Below, piece after piece: positions 53,401 through 61,359 of a stretch of 64,000 bases of DNA. A program made the translations under genes and the position numbers. The number at the start of each line of letters is the position of its first letter. Positions within the stretch are counted from its first letter, which is position 1. A model generated the notes under the pieces. The model saw only the letters and a list, made by a program, of their open reading frames with translations, was not told the DNA's origin and did not search any database. Origin of the DNA: NCEH01 sp043195135 (GTDB taxonomy: Bacteria; Pseudomonadota; Alphaproteobacteria; Rhizobiales; Xanthobacteraceae); NCBI RefSeq assembly GCF_043195135.1, contig NZ_JBAFWP010000018.1. The stretch is one strand, 5' to 3'.

Positions 53401-53781
53401 GATATGGACGGCTTCACCGAATCCGCCGGCGCGGCGGCGCTGACCACCGGCGGCATGACGCAGGACAACAGCTTCACCACGCTCGGCCTGCGCTTAAGCC
53501 AGAGCATGGCGCTCGGCGCCGGCACGCTCACGGCGCGCGGCGGGCTTGCCTGGCAATACGCCTTCGGCGACCTCAATCCGGACATCGGCCTCGCCTTCGC
53601 CGGCGGCGGCGCCCCCTTCACGGTGAGCGGCGCGCCCATCGGGCGCAATGCGGCGCTGGTGAATGCGGGGCTCGATTTCCGCGCCACCGCCAATATGGTG
53701 CTCGGCATCAGCTATGGCGGGCAATTCTCCGACCAGGGCATGGACAATGCGCTCAACGGGCGCCTCGCCATCAGCTTCTGA
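50482..53781 (+). CDS. Autotransporter with PAP2-type acid phosphatase passenger
   Basis: 1099 residues. An extended N-terminus (30 basic/polar residues) precedes a signal peptide cleaved near ASAQN (57-58). The passenger contains a PAP2/vanadium-haloperoxidase phosphatase domain: RP at 201-202, PSGHS at 244-248, and SRNILGVHYPTD at 279-290 (Arg280, His286, Asp290), so the active site looks complete. A Gly/Asn-rich beta-helix with autotransporter repeats (GTGTLVLAGTDTYTGG near 475-505) follows. The C-terminal barrel starts near 826 and ends in AISF, the outer-membrane insertion signal. It should display a phosphatase on the cell surface. Start ATG 50482 has GGGAGGGGG upstream. Confidence 0.92.
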   Translation: MLNFKRAAGDRGRPEAGSAAEPGAGRRRMRLPALYRALMAGAAATGLSLAVAAPASAQNACLTPACIATQSAGQVGALSAFSTLLGTAQGQAFLQAVMAKENEIYFSSTYDQKNLAVLNAIDAFVPNGVSANVWNMVNTPLAPTMVQNANNNLLPANVVNLLNVVLNDTLQVTAMKNAYAATNIYGTAYQYSGPENVGNPRPFLTSPSIAANPWTAGQADAYSLTGPASQAQQWIDNTPSPAFPSGHSSAGNSTALTYAWMMPEQYQALLVAGQEFGLSRNILGVHYPTDVIGGRIAAMYNLVQLLANNPSYSSNFLEVATAASAELHVQLGSALAVPYAACAGNVAGCIAAGVFPSAAAFSQARQQYISSITYDLPSVGPTTEAPIVPVNAELLISTRFPYLSQDQLRDVLASTELRSGAPLDDHQTGWARLDLYSAAGGYGAFTRNVSVTMDAAAGGYNAIDVWSNDISGPGGLTKLGTGTLVLAGTDTYTGGTVVGGGTLALTGSIIGDLTILAGANFVSAGGYSVAANAQMLNSGTFVSVNAPLSSSGTLINGGVLDSAVVNAGTMANLAGGLVTGAIANSGVLTNNGTIKGDVTNTGTFKGTGVLNGALANAGIVAPGNSIGTLTVNGPVSFSAGSTYQAEIGAPGQSDLIAATGPITISGAALNIIAGVGATPQLGAYTLLTSASGITGAFASVNDPFGAAYPFLDLTTTITGNTLGLNVVPDTAALAAAGRTPNERAVGVALGALPASNSVLQAVVGLNGATAPAAFDALSGQIYASAATVLQQQSHYLREAIGARQRQAAGGALQAGPQTTQLAPGLAATAWLQGYGAWGNSDASANTAALSRSIGGVIAGIDTPVGEAWRLGLAGGYSQSTYDVDALASSGTSDNYDLAAYASTRFGDVDLRLGAAYAWHDLSTSRTVLFPGFLNGLSSNGKAGTTQLFGEVARGFTAGATQFEPFAGLAYVHLDMDGFTESAGAAALTTGGMTQDNSFTTLGLRLSQSMALGAGTLTARGGLAWQYAFGDLNPDIGLAFAGGGAPFTVSGAPIGRNAALVNAGLDFRATANMVLGISYGGQFSDQGMDNALNGRLAISF

Positions 53782-54019
53782 TCCTCCGCCCGATCCCTGG
53801 GCCCGGATGCCTGCGGCAGCCTATTTCCCGAGGCGCGGAGGTTTCATTGCCGAATTGTAATAAATCCGCACCGAAGAAACGAGACGATCCGGCTTTCCAC
53901 TCTGGATTTATAATCATTCCATTAATCTGCGCCCGTATTGAGGAACACAAGTGCGGTTGATATGCCATAGCCTGGATTTTTACTGCCGCTAATGCCCGGG
54001 CGGCTCCAGGATATTGAGC

Positions 54020-56656
54020 ATGTTGAAGGCCATCTGGTTTCAGATTCATTGGTTCCTCGGCGTCACCGCCGGCATCGTTCTGGCGGTGGTGGGCGTCACC
54101 GGGGCCATGCTCTCGTTCGAGGACGAAATCCTCGCCGCGCTCAATCCCGGAATCATCACGGTGCAGCCGGCGCCCGCCGGCCCGCTAGCGCCCGACCAAT
54201 TGCTGGAGCGCATCCGCGCCAATGCGCCGGGCAAGACGCCCACCGCCCTGATGGTTTCCTTCGACGCGACCCGCGCCGCGCGCGTCACCTTCGCGCCCCC
54301 GCCCCCGCCGGCCGGCGCGCCCGCCGCCGGTCCCGGCGGGCCGCGTGGCGAAAACCGCCATGTGAACCCCTATGACGGGGCACTGCTGGGCGAGGTGCAG
54401 GGCCAGGCCTTTTTCCGCTTCGTCATGCAGGTGCATCGCTGGCTTGCGGCGGGCGATGTGGGCAAGCAGATCGTCGGTGCATCCACCATCGGCCTGATCG
54501 TGCTGTCGCTCTCGGGCCTCTATCTGCGCTGGCCGCGCCGCGCGCTCGACTGGCGCAACTGGCTGCGGCTGGATTTCGGGCGGCGGGGCCGCAGCTTCCT
54601 GTGGGAATTGCATTCCGTCATCGGCACCTGGGTGCTGCCGTTCTATCTGCTCGCCTCCCTGACGGGCCTTTATTGGTCCTATGACTGGTACCGCGGCGCG
54701 CTGTTCGATCTCACCGGCACGCCCCGCCCGGCGGCGCAGCAAGCTGCGCGCCCCGCCGGTCCGCCGCCCGGCGCGCCGGCAGCGGCTCCGGCGAACGCGT
54801 CCCCGCCCGGCGAGCGTGCGCCCCGCGAGGGACGTGACGCGCGCAACGGGGCGCCGCTGAATCTCGCCGCGCTCTGGCCGGCATTCGTGCGCGAATCCGG
54901 CGGCTACAGCACCGCAACCCTGCGCCTGCCCCAAGGCAATGCGCAGACCCTCACCATCACCTACCAGCCCGTGAATCCGGCCCACGAGCGGGCGAACAAC
55001 ACCCTGGTCCTGGATGCCGCGGGACAGGTGCGCGAGCATCGCCGCTATGACGACCTGCCCGGCGGGCAGAAGCTGATGGCCAGCATCTTCCCTTTGCATT
55101 CCGGCGGCTATTTCGGATTTACCGGCACCTTGCTGATGATGCTGGCGAGCCTGTTGATGCCGCTGTTCGCCGTCACCGGCTGGATGCTCTATCTCGACCG
55201 GCGGAAGAAGAAGCGCGCGGCGCGCGCCGCCGCAGCCCCGGTTGCGGCGTTGCCGGCGCCCGAGGCCGCGCCGGTGCTTGTGGCCTATGCCAGCCAGACC
55301 GGCACCGCCGAGCGCCTCGCCTGGCAGAGCGCGAGCGCCCTTCAGGCCGCCGGGCTGCCGGTGACGGTGACCTCGCTCGCCGGCCTTGCGCCCGAGGCGC
55401 TGGCGAACACGAAGCGCGCGCTGTTCGTGGTCTCCACCTTCGGCGCGGGGGAGCCGCCCGACGCCGCCCGCGCCTTCGCCCGGCGCATGGGCGCGCGCAA
55501 GTCGCCGGAGGGACTGGCGAATCTCGATTACGGCGTGCTGGCGCTGGGCGACCGGTCGTTCCCGCATTTCTGCGGCTTCGGCGCGGACCTCGACGCCTGG
55601 CTGCGCATCCATGGCGCGACCCCGCTGTTCGACCGGGTCGATGTGAACATGGAGGATGCCGGCGCGCTGCGCCATTGGCAGCAGCACCTCGGCACATTAT
55701 CCGGCCTCACCACCCTGCCGGACTGGAGCCAGCCCGATTACGAGGACTGGCGCCTCGTCGGCCGCCGCCGGCTCAATGCCGGCAGCGTGGGATTGCCGAC
55801 CTTCCACGTCGCCCTCGAGCGGGAAGGCGCGCCCGCCAGTTGGGCGGCCGGCGACATCGCCGAAATCGGCCCGCGCCTCGATCCTGAAACGGTCCGGCGC
55901 ACCCTCGATGCCTTGAAGCTCGACGGCGATGCCACGGTGACCCACGGCGGGCAGACCCTGGCCCTGCGGGACCTACTGGCGCGCAGCCTTCAACCGGACG
56001 CGCAGGATTGGCCCGGCGCCGCGGCGCAGGCGGTCGCCGACGGCGTGAAGCCCCTGCCCCACCGCGAATATTCAATCGCCTCCATCCCCGAGGACGGGCG
56101 CCTGGAACTGCTGGTGCGCCAGACCCGCACGCCCGAGGGCGGCTATGGCCTCGGCTCCGGCTGGCTGACCCGCCATGCGGCGGACGGTGGGCGGATCGCC
56201 CTGCGCATCCGCTCCAATCCCGCTTTCCACGGCCCGGATGACGCCCGGCCCCTGATCCTGATCGGCAACGGCACCGGCCTTGCCGGCTTGCGCGCCCATC
56301 TCAAGCGCCGGGTACGGGCGGGGCACGACGCCAATTGGCTGATCTTCGGCGAGCGCAGCCAGACGCACGACTTCTATTTCCGCGACGAGATCACCGCATG
56401 GCAGAGCGCCGGCGCGCTGGCACGGCTGGACCTTGCCTTCTCCCGCGATCAGGCGGAGCACGTCTATGTTCAGCATCGCCTGAAGGAGGCCGGTGCGGAG
56501 GTGGCGCGCTGGATCGAGGCCGGCGCCTCCATCTATGTGTGCGGCAGCCTCCAGGGCATGGCCCCGGCGGTGGACCATGTGCTCACCGAGCTGATCGGCG
56601 CCGAAGCGGTGGAACAGCTTGCCGCCCAGCGCCGCTATTGCCGCGACGTCTATTGA
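54020..56656 (+). CDS. PepSY-membrane/flavodoxin/NADPH-flavin reductase fusion
   Basis: 878 residues. The first ~395 are a PepSY-type membrane module with helices near 8-30, 155-175, 200-225 and 360-385, and a long Pro/Ala linker around 240-280. A flavodoxin-like FMN domain begins near 418 (VLVAYASQTGTAERLAW) with ALGDRSFPHFCGFG. An FAD/NADPH reductase follows: REYSIAS near 680, LILIGNGTGLAGLRAHL near 743, YVCGSLQGMA near 840, ending RRYCRDVY. It resembles cytochrome-P450-reductase/sulfite-reductase alpha units joined to a membrane part, and should move electrons from NADPH to an iron or quinone acceptor across the inner membrane. ATG 54020 is preferred over TTG 54014. Confidence 0.88.
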   Translation: MLKAIWFQIHWFLGVTAGIVLAVVGVTGAMLSFEDEILAALNPGIITVQPAPAGPLAPDQLLERIRANAPGKTPTALMVSFDATRAARVTFAPPPPPAGAPAAGPGGPRGENRHVNPYDGALLGEVQGQAFFRFVMQVHRWLAAGDVGKQIVGASTIGLIVLSLSGLYLRWPRRALDWRNWLRLDFGRRGRSFLWELHSVIGTWVLPFYLLASLTGLYWSYDWYRGALFDLTGTPRPAAQQAARPAGPPPGAPAAAPANASPPGERAPREGRDARNGAPLNLAALWPAFVRESGGYSTATLRLPQGNAQTLTITYQPVNPAHERANNTLVLDAAGQVREHRRYDDLPGGQKLMASIFPLHSGGYFGFTGTLLMMLASLLMPLFAVTGWMLYLDRRKKKRAARAAAAPVAALPAPEAAPVLVAYASQTGTAERLAWQSASALQAAGLPVTVTSLAGLAPEALANTKRALFVVSTFGAGEPPDAARAFARRMGARKSPEGLANLDYGVLALGDRSFPHFCGFGADLDAWLRIHGATPLFDRVDVNMEDAGALRHWQQHLGTLSGLTTLPDWSQPDYEDWRLVGRRRLNAGSVGLPTFHVALEREGAPASWAAGDIAEIGPRLDPETVRRTLDALKLDGDATVTHGGQTLALRDLLARSLQPDAQDWPGAAAQAVADGVKPLPHREYSIASIPEDGRLELLVRQTRTPEGGYGLGSGWLTRHAADGGRIALRIRSNPAFHGPDDARPLILIGNGTGLAGLRAHLKRRVRAGHDANWLIFGERSQTHDFYFRDEITAWQSAGALARLDLAFSRDQAEHVYVQHRLKEAGAEVARWIEAGASIYVCGSLQGMAPAVDHVLTELIGAEAVEQLAAQRRYCRDVY

Positions 56657-56675
56657 GGGCAGGGACGCCCGGCCC

Positions 56676-57296
56676 TCAGTCGAGCACGGCCGCCTTCAGC
56701 AGGCACACCATGAAGGCGGCGGCCGGCTCCGTGCCGAGGTTGCGGATGACATGGCGGCGGTCGCAGCGATAGCGCACCGTCTCGCCCGCCTTCGCGGTTT
56801 CGGTCACGCCACCCACCTCGATGGTGAGCGTGCCCGCCGTCACCGTCAGGCATTCGATGGAGCCGATCTGGTGGCCGTCGGAGTCCAGCTCGCCGCCCGG
56901 CTCGGCGAAGAATTCATAATATTGCAGCCACTCCACCGTCTTGATCCAGCCGATGATGGAGAGCCGGCACAGGCCGTCCTGCGAGACCAGCATGGGCGTT
57001 TCGGCGCGGGTCAGCTTCTCGATGAACGGCGCCTCGTCGGAGGAGGCGAGCACGCGTTCCACCGTCATGTCCAGCGCATGGGAGAGCCGCCAGACGGTCG
57101 CGAGGGTGGGATTGGTCTCGTTGCGCTCGATCTGGCTGATGATGGATTTCGCCACGCCGGACTGCTCGGAAAGTTCGGACAGCGAGAGATTATAGGCCTT
57201 GCGCAGCCGCTGGATGGTCTTGCCCAATTGGCCGGTCATCGCCTGGGCACCGTCCTCCGGACCCCGCTCGGTGCCCTTCTCCCGCTGCTGCGCCAT
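56676..57296 (-). CDS. XRE-family regulator with cupin domain
   Basis: 206 residues. Helix-turn-helix at about 25-80 (LGKTIQRLRKAYNLSLSELS, KSIISQIERNETNPTLATVW) and a cupin ligand domain at about 110-200 (FAEPGGELDSDGHQIGSIEC, AKAGETVRYRCDRRHVIRN). This architecture binds a small ligand and represses or activates a neighbour, often in amino-acid, polyamine or sugar metabolism. It is convergent with the flavoprotein gene. A palindrome 17 bp upstream of its start could be its operator. Confidence 0.92.
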   Translation of the reverse strand: MAQQREKGTERGPEDGAQAMTGQLGKTIQRLRKAYNLSLSELSEQSGVAKSIISQIERNETNPTLATVWRLSHALDMTVERVLASSDEAPFIEKLTRAETPMLVSQDGLCRLSIIGWIKTVEWLQYYEFFAEPGGELDSDGHQIGSIECLTVTAGTLTIEVGGVTETAKAGETVRYRCDRRHVIRNLGTEPAAAFMVCLLKAAVLD

Positions 57297-57312
57297 GCCT
57301 TATCCCTTTTGC

Positions 57313-57326
57313 CGAACGATCGTTCG
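57313..57326. promoter_or_regulatory. Palindromic operator candidate of the XRE-cupin gene
   Basis: CGAACGATCGTTCG is a perfect 14-bp palindrome just upstream of the XRE-cupin start and near the thiD 3' end. XRE regulators commonly bind such sites to control themselves. Binding is inferred. Confidence 0.45.
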
Positions 57327-57385
57327 CCGCACCGGACGATACTGCGAAAAACCGTTCATGCAAGGCGGTTTCAGGGCCGATCCGC

Positions 57386-58201
57386 TCAATTGTCCCATAG
57401 GGCATGGAAATGGTGCACGGGGCCGTGTCCGCGCCCCACATCCAGGCGATCGGCGGCGGCGATGGCCCCGGTGATATAAGCCTTTGCGGCCCGCACGGCG
57501 CCGTCCAGATCCGAGCCCTTGGCAAGGCCTGCGGCAATGGCGGAGGACAGCGTGCAGCCGGTGCCGTGGGTATTGCGGGTGGCATGGCGCGGCGCGGACA
57601 GGCGCAGCACCCCGTTCGGGCTCACCAGCAGATCGATGCTCTCCGGCCCCGAGCCATGGCCGCCCTTCATGAGCACCGCCCCGCAGCCGAGCGCCAGCAG
57701 CGCCTCGCCCTGCGCAAGCATCTCCTCTTCGTCGCGGGCCGGGGCGAGATCCAGCAGGGCCCCGGCCTCGGGCAAATTGGGCGTGATGAGGGCGGCCCGG
57801 GGCAGCAGGACGTCCTTCAGGGTCGCGATGGCGGCATCCTCCAGCAGACGCGCGCCGGAGGCGGCGACCATCACCGGGTCCAGCACCACCGTGCGGGCCT
57901 GGTGCCGCGCCAGCCCGGACGCCACCGCCTCGATCCCCGCCGGGCGCGAGAGCATGCCGATCTTCACCGCCGCCACCTTCAGGTCGCTGAACACGGCGTC
58001 GATCTGCGCACCGATGAAGTCCGGCGGCACGTCGTGGATGGCGGTGACGCCCATCGTGTTCTGGGCGGTCAGCGCGGTCAGCACGCTGGCGCCATAGACG
58101 CCGAGGGCGGAAAAAGTCTTCAGGTCCGCCTGGATGCCGGCGCCGCCGCTTGAATCCGAGCCGGCAATGGTTACGGCGATGGGGATGAGGCTCTGTGACA
58201 C
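57386..58201 (-). CDS. thiD: Hydroxymethylpyrimidine kinase / phosphomethylpyrimidine kinase
   Basis: 271-residue ribokinase-fold enzyme that phosphorylates HMP and HMP-phosphate for thiamine synthesis. AGSDSSGGAGIQADLKTFSA is the substrate-binding N-terminus, ALTAQNTMGV typical, and RNTHGTGCTLSSAIAAGLAK the ATP and anion-hole signature. It starts at GTG 58201 with GGAG seven bases upstream. A TPP riboswitch lies in its leader, so expression should fall when thiamine pyrophosphate is plentiful. Confidence 0.96.
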   Translation of the reverse strand: MSQSLIPIAVTIAGSDSSGGAGIQADLKTFSALGVYGASVLTALTAQNTMGVTAIHDVPPDFIGAQIDAVFSDLKVAAVKIGMLSRPAGIEAVASGLARHQARTVVLDPVMVAASGARLLEDAAIATLKDVLLPRAALITPNLPEAGALLDLAPARDEEEMLAQGEALLALGCGAVLMKGGHGSGPESIDLLVSPNGVLRLSAPRHATRNTHGTGCTLSSAIAAGLAKGSDLDGAVRAAKAYITGAIAAADRLDVGRGHGPVHHFHALWDN

Positions 58202-58289
58202 GCGGCAGCTCCGACGGGCATGGAGGAGGGCGCGGGAAGCCGAAGGATGCGGCGCGGACGGGCCTGCCGGAACGGCCGCCCTCGCGCGA

Positions 58290-58376
58290 TCTCGGTTTCC
58301 TTCGCCGGCATGATCCGGATCAGGTTCGCGGGTTGGACAAGCCTCTCAGCCCCGCATGATGCGGGACACCCCGACG
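58290..58376 (-). promoter_or_regulatory. TPP riboswitch (THI element)
   Basis: On the minus strand the leader reads GTCGGGGTGTCCC, then GGGGCTGAGAGG, then CCTGATCCGGATCATGCCGG and GAAGGAAACCGAG. CTGAGA and the CTGATCCGGATCATGCCGGC segment are the conserved TPP-binding blocks. It ends about 90 bp before the thiD start and should control thiD. Confidence 0.95.
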
Positions 58377-58524
58377 AGATGGCTTAGATGTAGAGAACCC
58401 CTGCCCGCCCATCAAGCCCGGCCGGTGGCGGCGGGCCAACCCATGCGGCCTGTGCCCTTGCAAGGCGGCGGCCTTTTCGCCACCTTGGCGCCGCCCGCCA
58501 GGGGCCGCGCCAAGGAGAGTTTCC

Positions 58525-58761
58525 GTGATCGCCTTCTTCGTCCAGATCAAATGCCAGCTTGGGAAATCCTACGAGGTGGCCAACGCTTTGGCGGATGCGG
58601 AGATCGCTTCGGAGATTTATTCCACCGCCGGCGATTTCGACCTGCTGGTGAAATTCTATGTGCCCAAGGATACCGATATCGGCCATTTCGTGAACGAGAA
58701 GGTGCAGAAGCTGGAGGGCATCCAGGACACGCGCACCATCATCACCTTCAAGGCGTTCTGA
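58525..58761 (+). CDS. Stand-alone Lrp/AsnC ligand-binding (RAM) domain protein
   Basis: 78 residues consisting only of an alpha/beta RAM domain as found at the C-terminus of Lrp/AsnC regulators (QIKCQLGKSYEVANALADAE, STAGDFDLLVKFYV, KVQKLEGIQDTRTIITF). There is no DNA-binding domain. Such proteins can form octamers and bind amino acids or modify full-length Lrp partners. It starts with GTG 58525 after AAGGAGAG. It is divergent from thiD. Confidence 0.9.
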   Translation: MIAFFVQIKCQLGKSYEVANALADAEIASEIYSTAGDFDLLVKFYVPKDTDIGHFVNEKVQKLEGIQDTRTIITFKAF

Positions 58762-58784
58762 GGCTCCGCCCCTCGCCGCCCCGG

Positions 58785-58884
58785 AAAATGTTTCACGTGA
58801 AACAAGGACTTGCCGCAGACGAACAGTGGTTTCGTGGCGCTTCTCCGCGGCTCCACGGCGGTTGAAACCGCGATTTCCGCCGAA
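58785..58884 (+). repeat. Approximately 100-bp dispersed element with parS core, copy B
   Basis: Aligns with the minus strand of 3150-3051 (19 mismatches in 100 columns by eye). It lies between the RAM-domain gene and the split chromate transporter. The pair forms a 55-kb inverted repeat. Confidence 0.75.
58789..58804. promoter_or_regulatory. parS-like ParB-binding palindrome, site 2
   Basis: TGTTTCACGTGAAACA, identical to the site at 3131-3146. It is intergenic and matches the ParB parS consensus. Confidence 0.75.
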
Positions 58885-58969
58885 GCTGCGCCGATGAATT
58901 TCGGCAAGGCGCCGACGCCGGCGCCCGCCGGCCCGCATGCCCCGCGTCCGCCGAATGGCGCCCCGGATC

Positions 58970-59500
58970 CTACACCAGCCCCGCAAGGCCGAGCGCGCCG
59001 CCCACCGCGATCAGCCAGATCGGATTGAGCCGCGTCGTCAGCGCGCCGACCGCGGCGAAGGCGGTGACCCCATAGGCCAGCCAATGGGTGTCGGCGAGGC
59101 GCATGAGGATATAGGCGCTCGCCAGCACGATGCCGATGGTCAAGGCCGCCAGCCCGCGCTGGATGGCGATGCGCAGCGGCGCGTCGCGGAAGCGGTGGGA
59201 CAGGCGCGACATGCCATAGGCCGCGGCCCCCGCCGGCACGCACATGACGAAGGTGCAGGCGATCGCGCCGGGAATGCCCGCCACATACCAGCCGATCAGC
59301 GTCACCAGCAGCACGTTTGGGCCGGGCGTGACCTGGGCGATGGCGAACAGGTCGGCGAACGTGTCGCCGCTCATCCAGCCATTGGCCTCCACCGCCATGC
59401 GGTGCAGCTCGGGGATGACCGCGTTCGCCCCGCCGATGGCGAGGAAGGAGATGACGAACATATGGGCGACGAGGTCGCCCAGGGGATCGCGCCCGCTCAT
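58970..59500 (-). CDS. Chromate transporter family protein, second half
   Basis: 176-residue membrane protein with about six helices, one half of a CHR (ChrA) transporter. Conserved family segments are FLAIGGANAVIPELHR and FAIAQVTPGPNVLLVTLIGW. It starts at 59500 and overlaps the first-half gene by ATGA, so both subunits should be made together. Such paired half-size CHR proteins function only jointly. Chromate efflux is the usual assignment; the physiological ion may differ. Confidence 0.9.
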   Translation of the reverse strand: MSGRDPLGDLVAHMFVISFLAIGGANAVIPELHRMAVEANGWMSGDTFADLFAIAQVTPGPNVLLVTLIGWYVAGIPGAIACTFVMCVPAGAAAYGMSRLSHRFRDAPLRIAIQRGLAALTIGIVLASAYILMRLADTHWLAYGVTAFAAVGALTTRLNPIWLIAVGGALGLAGLV

Positions 59501-60087
59501 CGCGACCACCGCCACGCGGCGATGATGGAGAACGGCGCCAGCACCAGGATCACCAGCAGCAGCGGAAAGCCCATCAGCCCGGCGCCGGTGAAGGCGAGCG
59601 CGGCGAACACCAGGGCGATGGGATTGCGCCGCTCGACGAAGCCCATCTTCAGCCCCAGCGCCACGAACAGCCCGACCGCCGCCGCCGAAATGCCCCGCAG
59701 CATGCCGGAGACGGCGGGCAACTGGCCGTAATGCACATAGAGCGTCGCCAAAGTCAGGCCGATGATGCAGGGCGCGATGATGAGCCCGCCGAAGGCCGCC
59801 GCCGCGCCCGCGATGCCGCCGAATCGCGCGCCGACGCAGAACGACATGTTGACGATGTTCGGCCCCGGCATGAGCTGGCAGATGGACAGCAGCTCGTTGA
59901 ACTCGCGCGCACCCAGCCAGCGGCGCTGCTCCACAAGCTCGCGCCGCGCGAACGGCAGGGCGCCGCCGAAGCCGGAAAGGGCGATGCGCAGGAAGCCGAA
60001 GAACAGCTCCGGCACACGCGGCGGCGGGGCCTCGCCCGCCTCGGAGCGCAGGTCGTCGGAGGTGGATTCCCGGCGGGCGGGGCTCAT
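59497..60087 (-). CDS. Chromate transporter family protein, first half
   Basis: 196 residues with an N-terminal charged tail (~25 residues), then about six helices. ALSGFGGALPFARRELVEQR and SICQLMPGPNIVNMSFCVGA are CHR family motifs. It is the upstream gene of the pair. The short-chain CHR form expects two proteins of opposite membrane orientation, as here. Confidence 0.9.
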   Translation of the reverse strand: MSPARRESTSDDLRSEAGEAPPPRVPELFFGFLRIALSGFGGALPFARRELVEQRRWLGAREFNELLSICQLMPGPNIVNMSFCVGARFGGIAGAAAAFGGLIIAPCIIGLTLATLYVHYGQLPAVSGMLRGISAAAVGLFVALGLKMGFVERRNPIALVFAALAFTGAGLMGFPLLLVILVLAPFSIIAAWRWSR

Positions 60088-60163
60088 GGTCTTGCCTTCA
60101 TGGGCCAGTCGTCTCCTGCCGCGCACGCCGCGCTTCTTCCGGCGCGGCCTTCGCTTGCAATGT

Positions 60164-61054
60164 TCAGGGCACGGTGCGCGGCGCGCGGCGATGTTCCCGC
60201 CACGCGAGGCCTGCGCCCGCGGCCACCACCAGCGCGGCACCGCAGAACATGAGCGGATGGGGCCATTCGTGGAAGAAGATGGCGCCGAACATGACCGCCC
60301 ACAGCAGCGTCGCATAATTGAACGGCGCCACCACGGAGGCCGGCGCCTGGCGGTTCGCGGCGGTCAGGAAAATCTGTCCCATGCCGCCGGCGATGCCGAT
60401 GCCGGCCAGCGCCAGCCCTTCGCGCCAGCTCGGCAGGGTCCAGCCGAAGGGCGCCGTGGCAAGGCCCGCGAGGCTCGCGACCGAGGAGAAATAGAACACG
60501 ATGGCGCCGGTGGTCTCGGTCTGCGTCAGGCGACGCACCTGCGTCACGGCGAAACCGGCCCCCACCGCGCCGGCCAGCGCGAAGCCGACGCCGATCACCA
60601 CCCCCTCGGTGCGCAGGTCGCTGGGCGAAAACGCCGGCCAGAGCATGATCAGAATGCCGAGGAACCCCAGCGCCACGGCGCACCAGCGATAGCTCGGAAC
60701 GCTCTCGCGCAGCAGCAGCGCGGCCAGCACCACCGCCACCAGCGGCGTGACGTAAGTGATCGCCACCGCCTCGGCGAGGGGAATGAAGGCGAGCGCGGCG
60801 AAGCCGGCCCACATGGCGGCGACGCCCACCGTTCCCCGCACCACATGGCCGAAGGGCGCACGCGTCGCGAGCGCCGAGCGCAATTCCCCGCGCCACGCCA
60901 GCCACACCACCACCGGCACCAGGCCGACGAAGCTGCGGGCGAACACGATCTCGCCGCTCGGCACGTCGTCGGCCACGGCGCGCACGAGCGCGGACATGAT
61001 CGCGAAGGCGAGCGTGGCGCCCAATTGAAAGAGGATACCGGCGATGGCGTTCAT
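60164..61054 (-). CDS. EamA (DMT superfamily) transporter
   Basis: 296 residues, two EamA repeats of five helices each. RAVADDVPSGEIVFARSFVG, then WAGFAALAFIPLAEAVAITY and a C-terminal PLMFCGAALVVAAGAGLAWR are typical of drug/metabolite exporters. Substrates of this type include amino acids, purines or riboflavin. Start 61054 has no good ribosome site; an in-frame ATG at 61114 is an alternative. It follows the chromate pair on the same strand order. Confidence 0.87.
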   Translation of the reverse strand: MNAIAGILFQLGATLAFAIMSALVRAVADDVPSGEIVFARSFVGLVPVVVWLAWRGELRSALATRAPFGHVVRGTVGVAAMWAGFAALAFIPLAEAVAITYVTPLVAVVLAALLLRESVPSYRWCAVALGFLGILIMLWPAFSPSDLRTEGVVIGVGFALAGAVGAGFAVTQVRRLTQTETTGAIVFYFSSVASLAGLATAPFGWTLPSWREGLALAGIGIAGGMGQIFLTAANRQAPASVVAPFNYATLLWAVMFGAIFFHEWPHPLMFCGAALVVAAGAGLAWREHRRAPRTVP

Positions 61055-61359
61055 TATGAGTCTTGTGTGGCGCGCTGCGCCCGCCGGGCGCACCGCCATG
61101 GCGAGAACCGCCATATAGCGTGGAGATTGGTAAAAGAGTCATGCCCGATCCACATGCCGGCGGCGCGAGCATTTCCCCCAGCGCCGGGCAAGCGGAACCG
61201 TGGCCGGAGCGGATCGGCCGTGGTGGCTCGGCGCCCTTTGCAGGCGCCGCCATGCAACGGGCGCGTCCCGTGCATCCACGCCGAACCGCCGGCACCGGCT
61301 TGCCCGCATGCGCGCAGGCCGGGCCGCACGGGTCCCCGTGCGCAGACCGGGCGCGCGGC
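61055..61359. other. Gene-free stretch between EamA and CoxL-like genes
   Basis: 305 bp of GC-rich sequence. I see no gene, clear promoter or terminator; it contains the end of the CoxL-like transcript and the start of the EamA transcript. Confidence 0.4.

Noticed and set aside
53782..54019. Fur box upstream of the PepSY fusion
   Set aside because: AT-rich and partly similar (ATAATCATT) but too far from the consensus to call.
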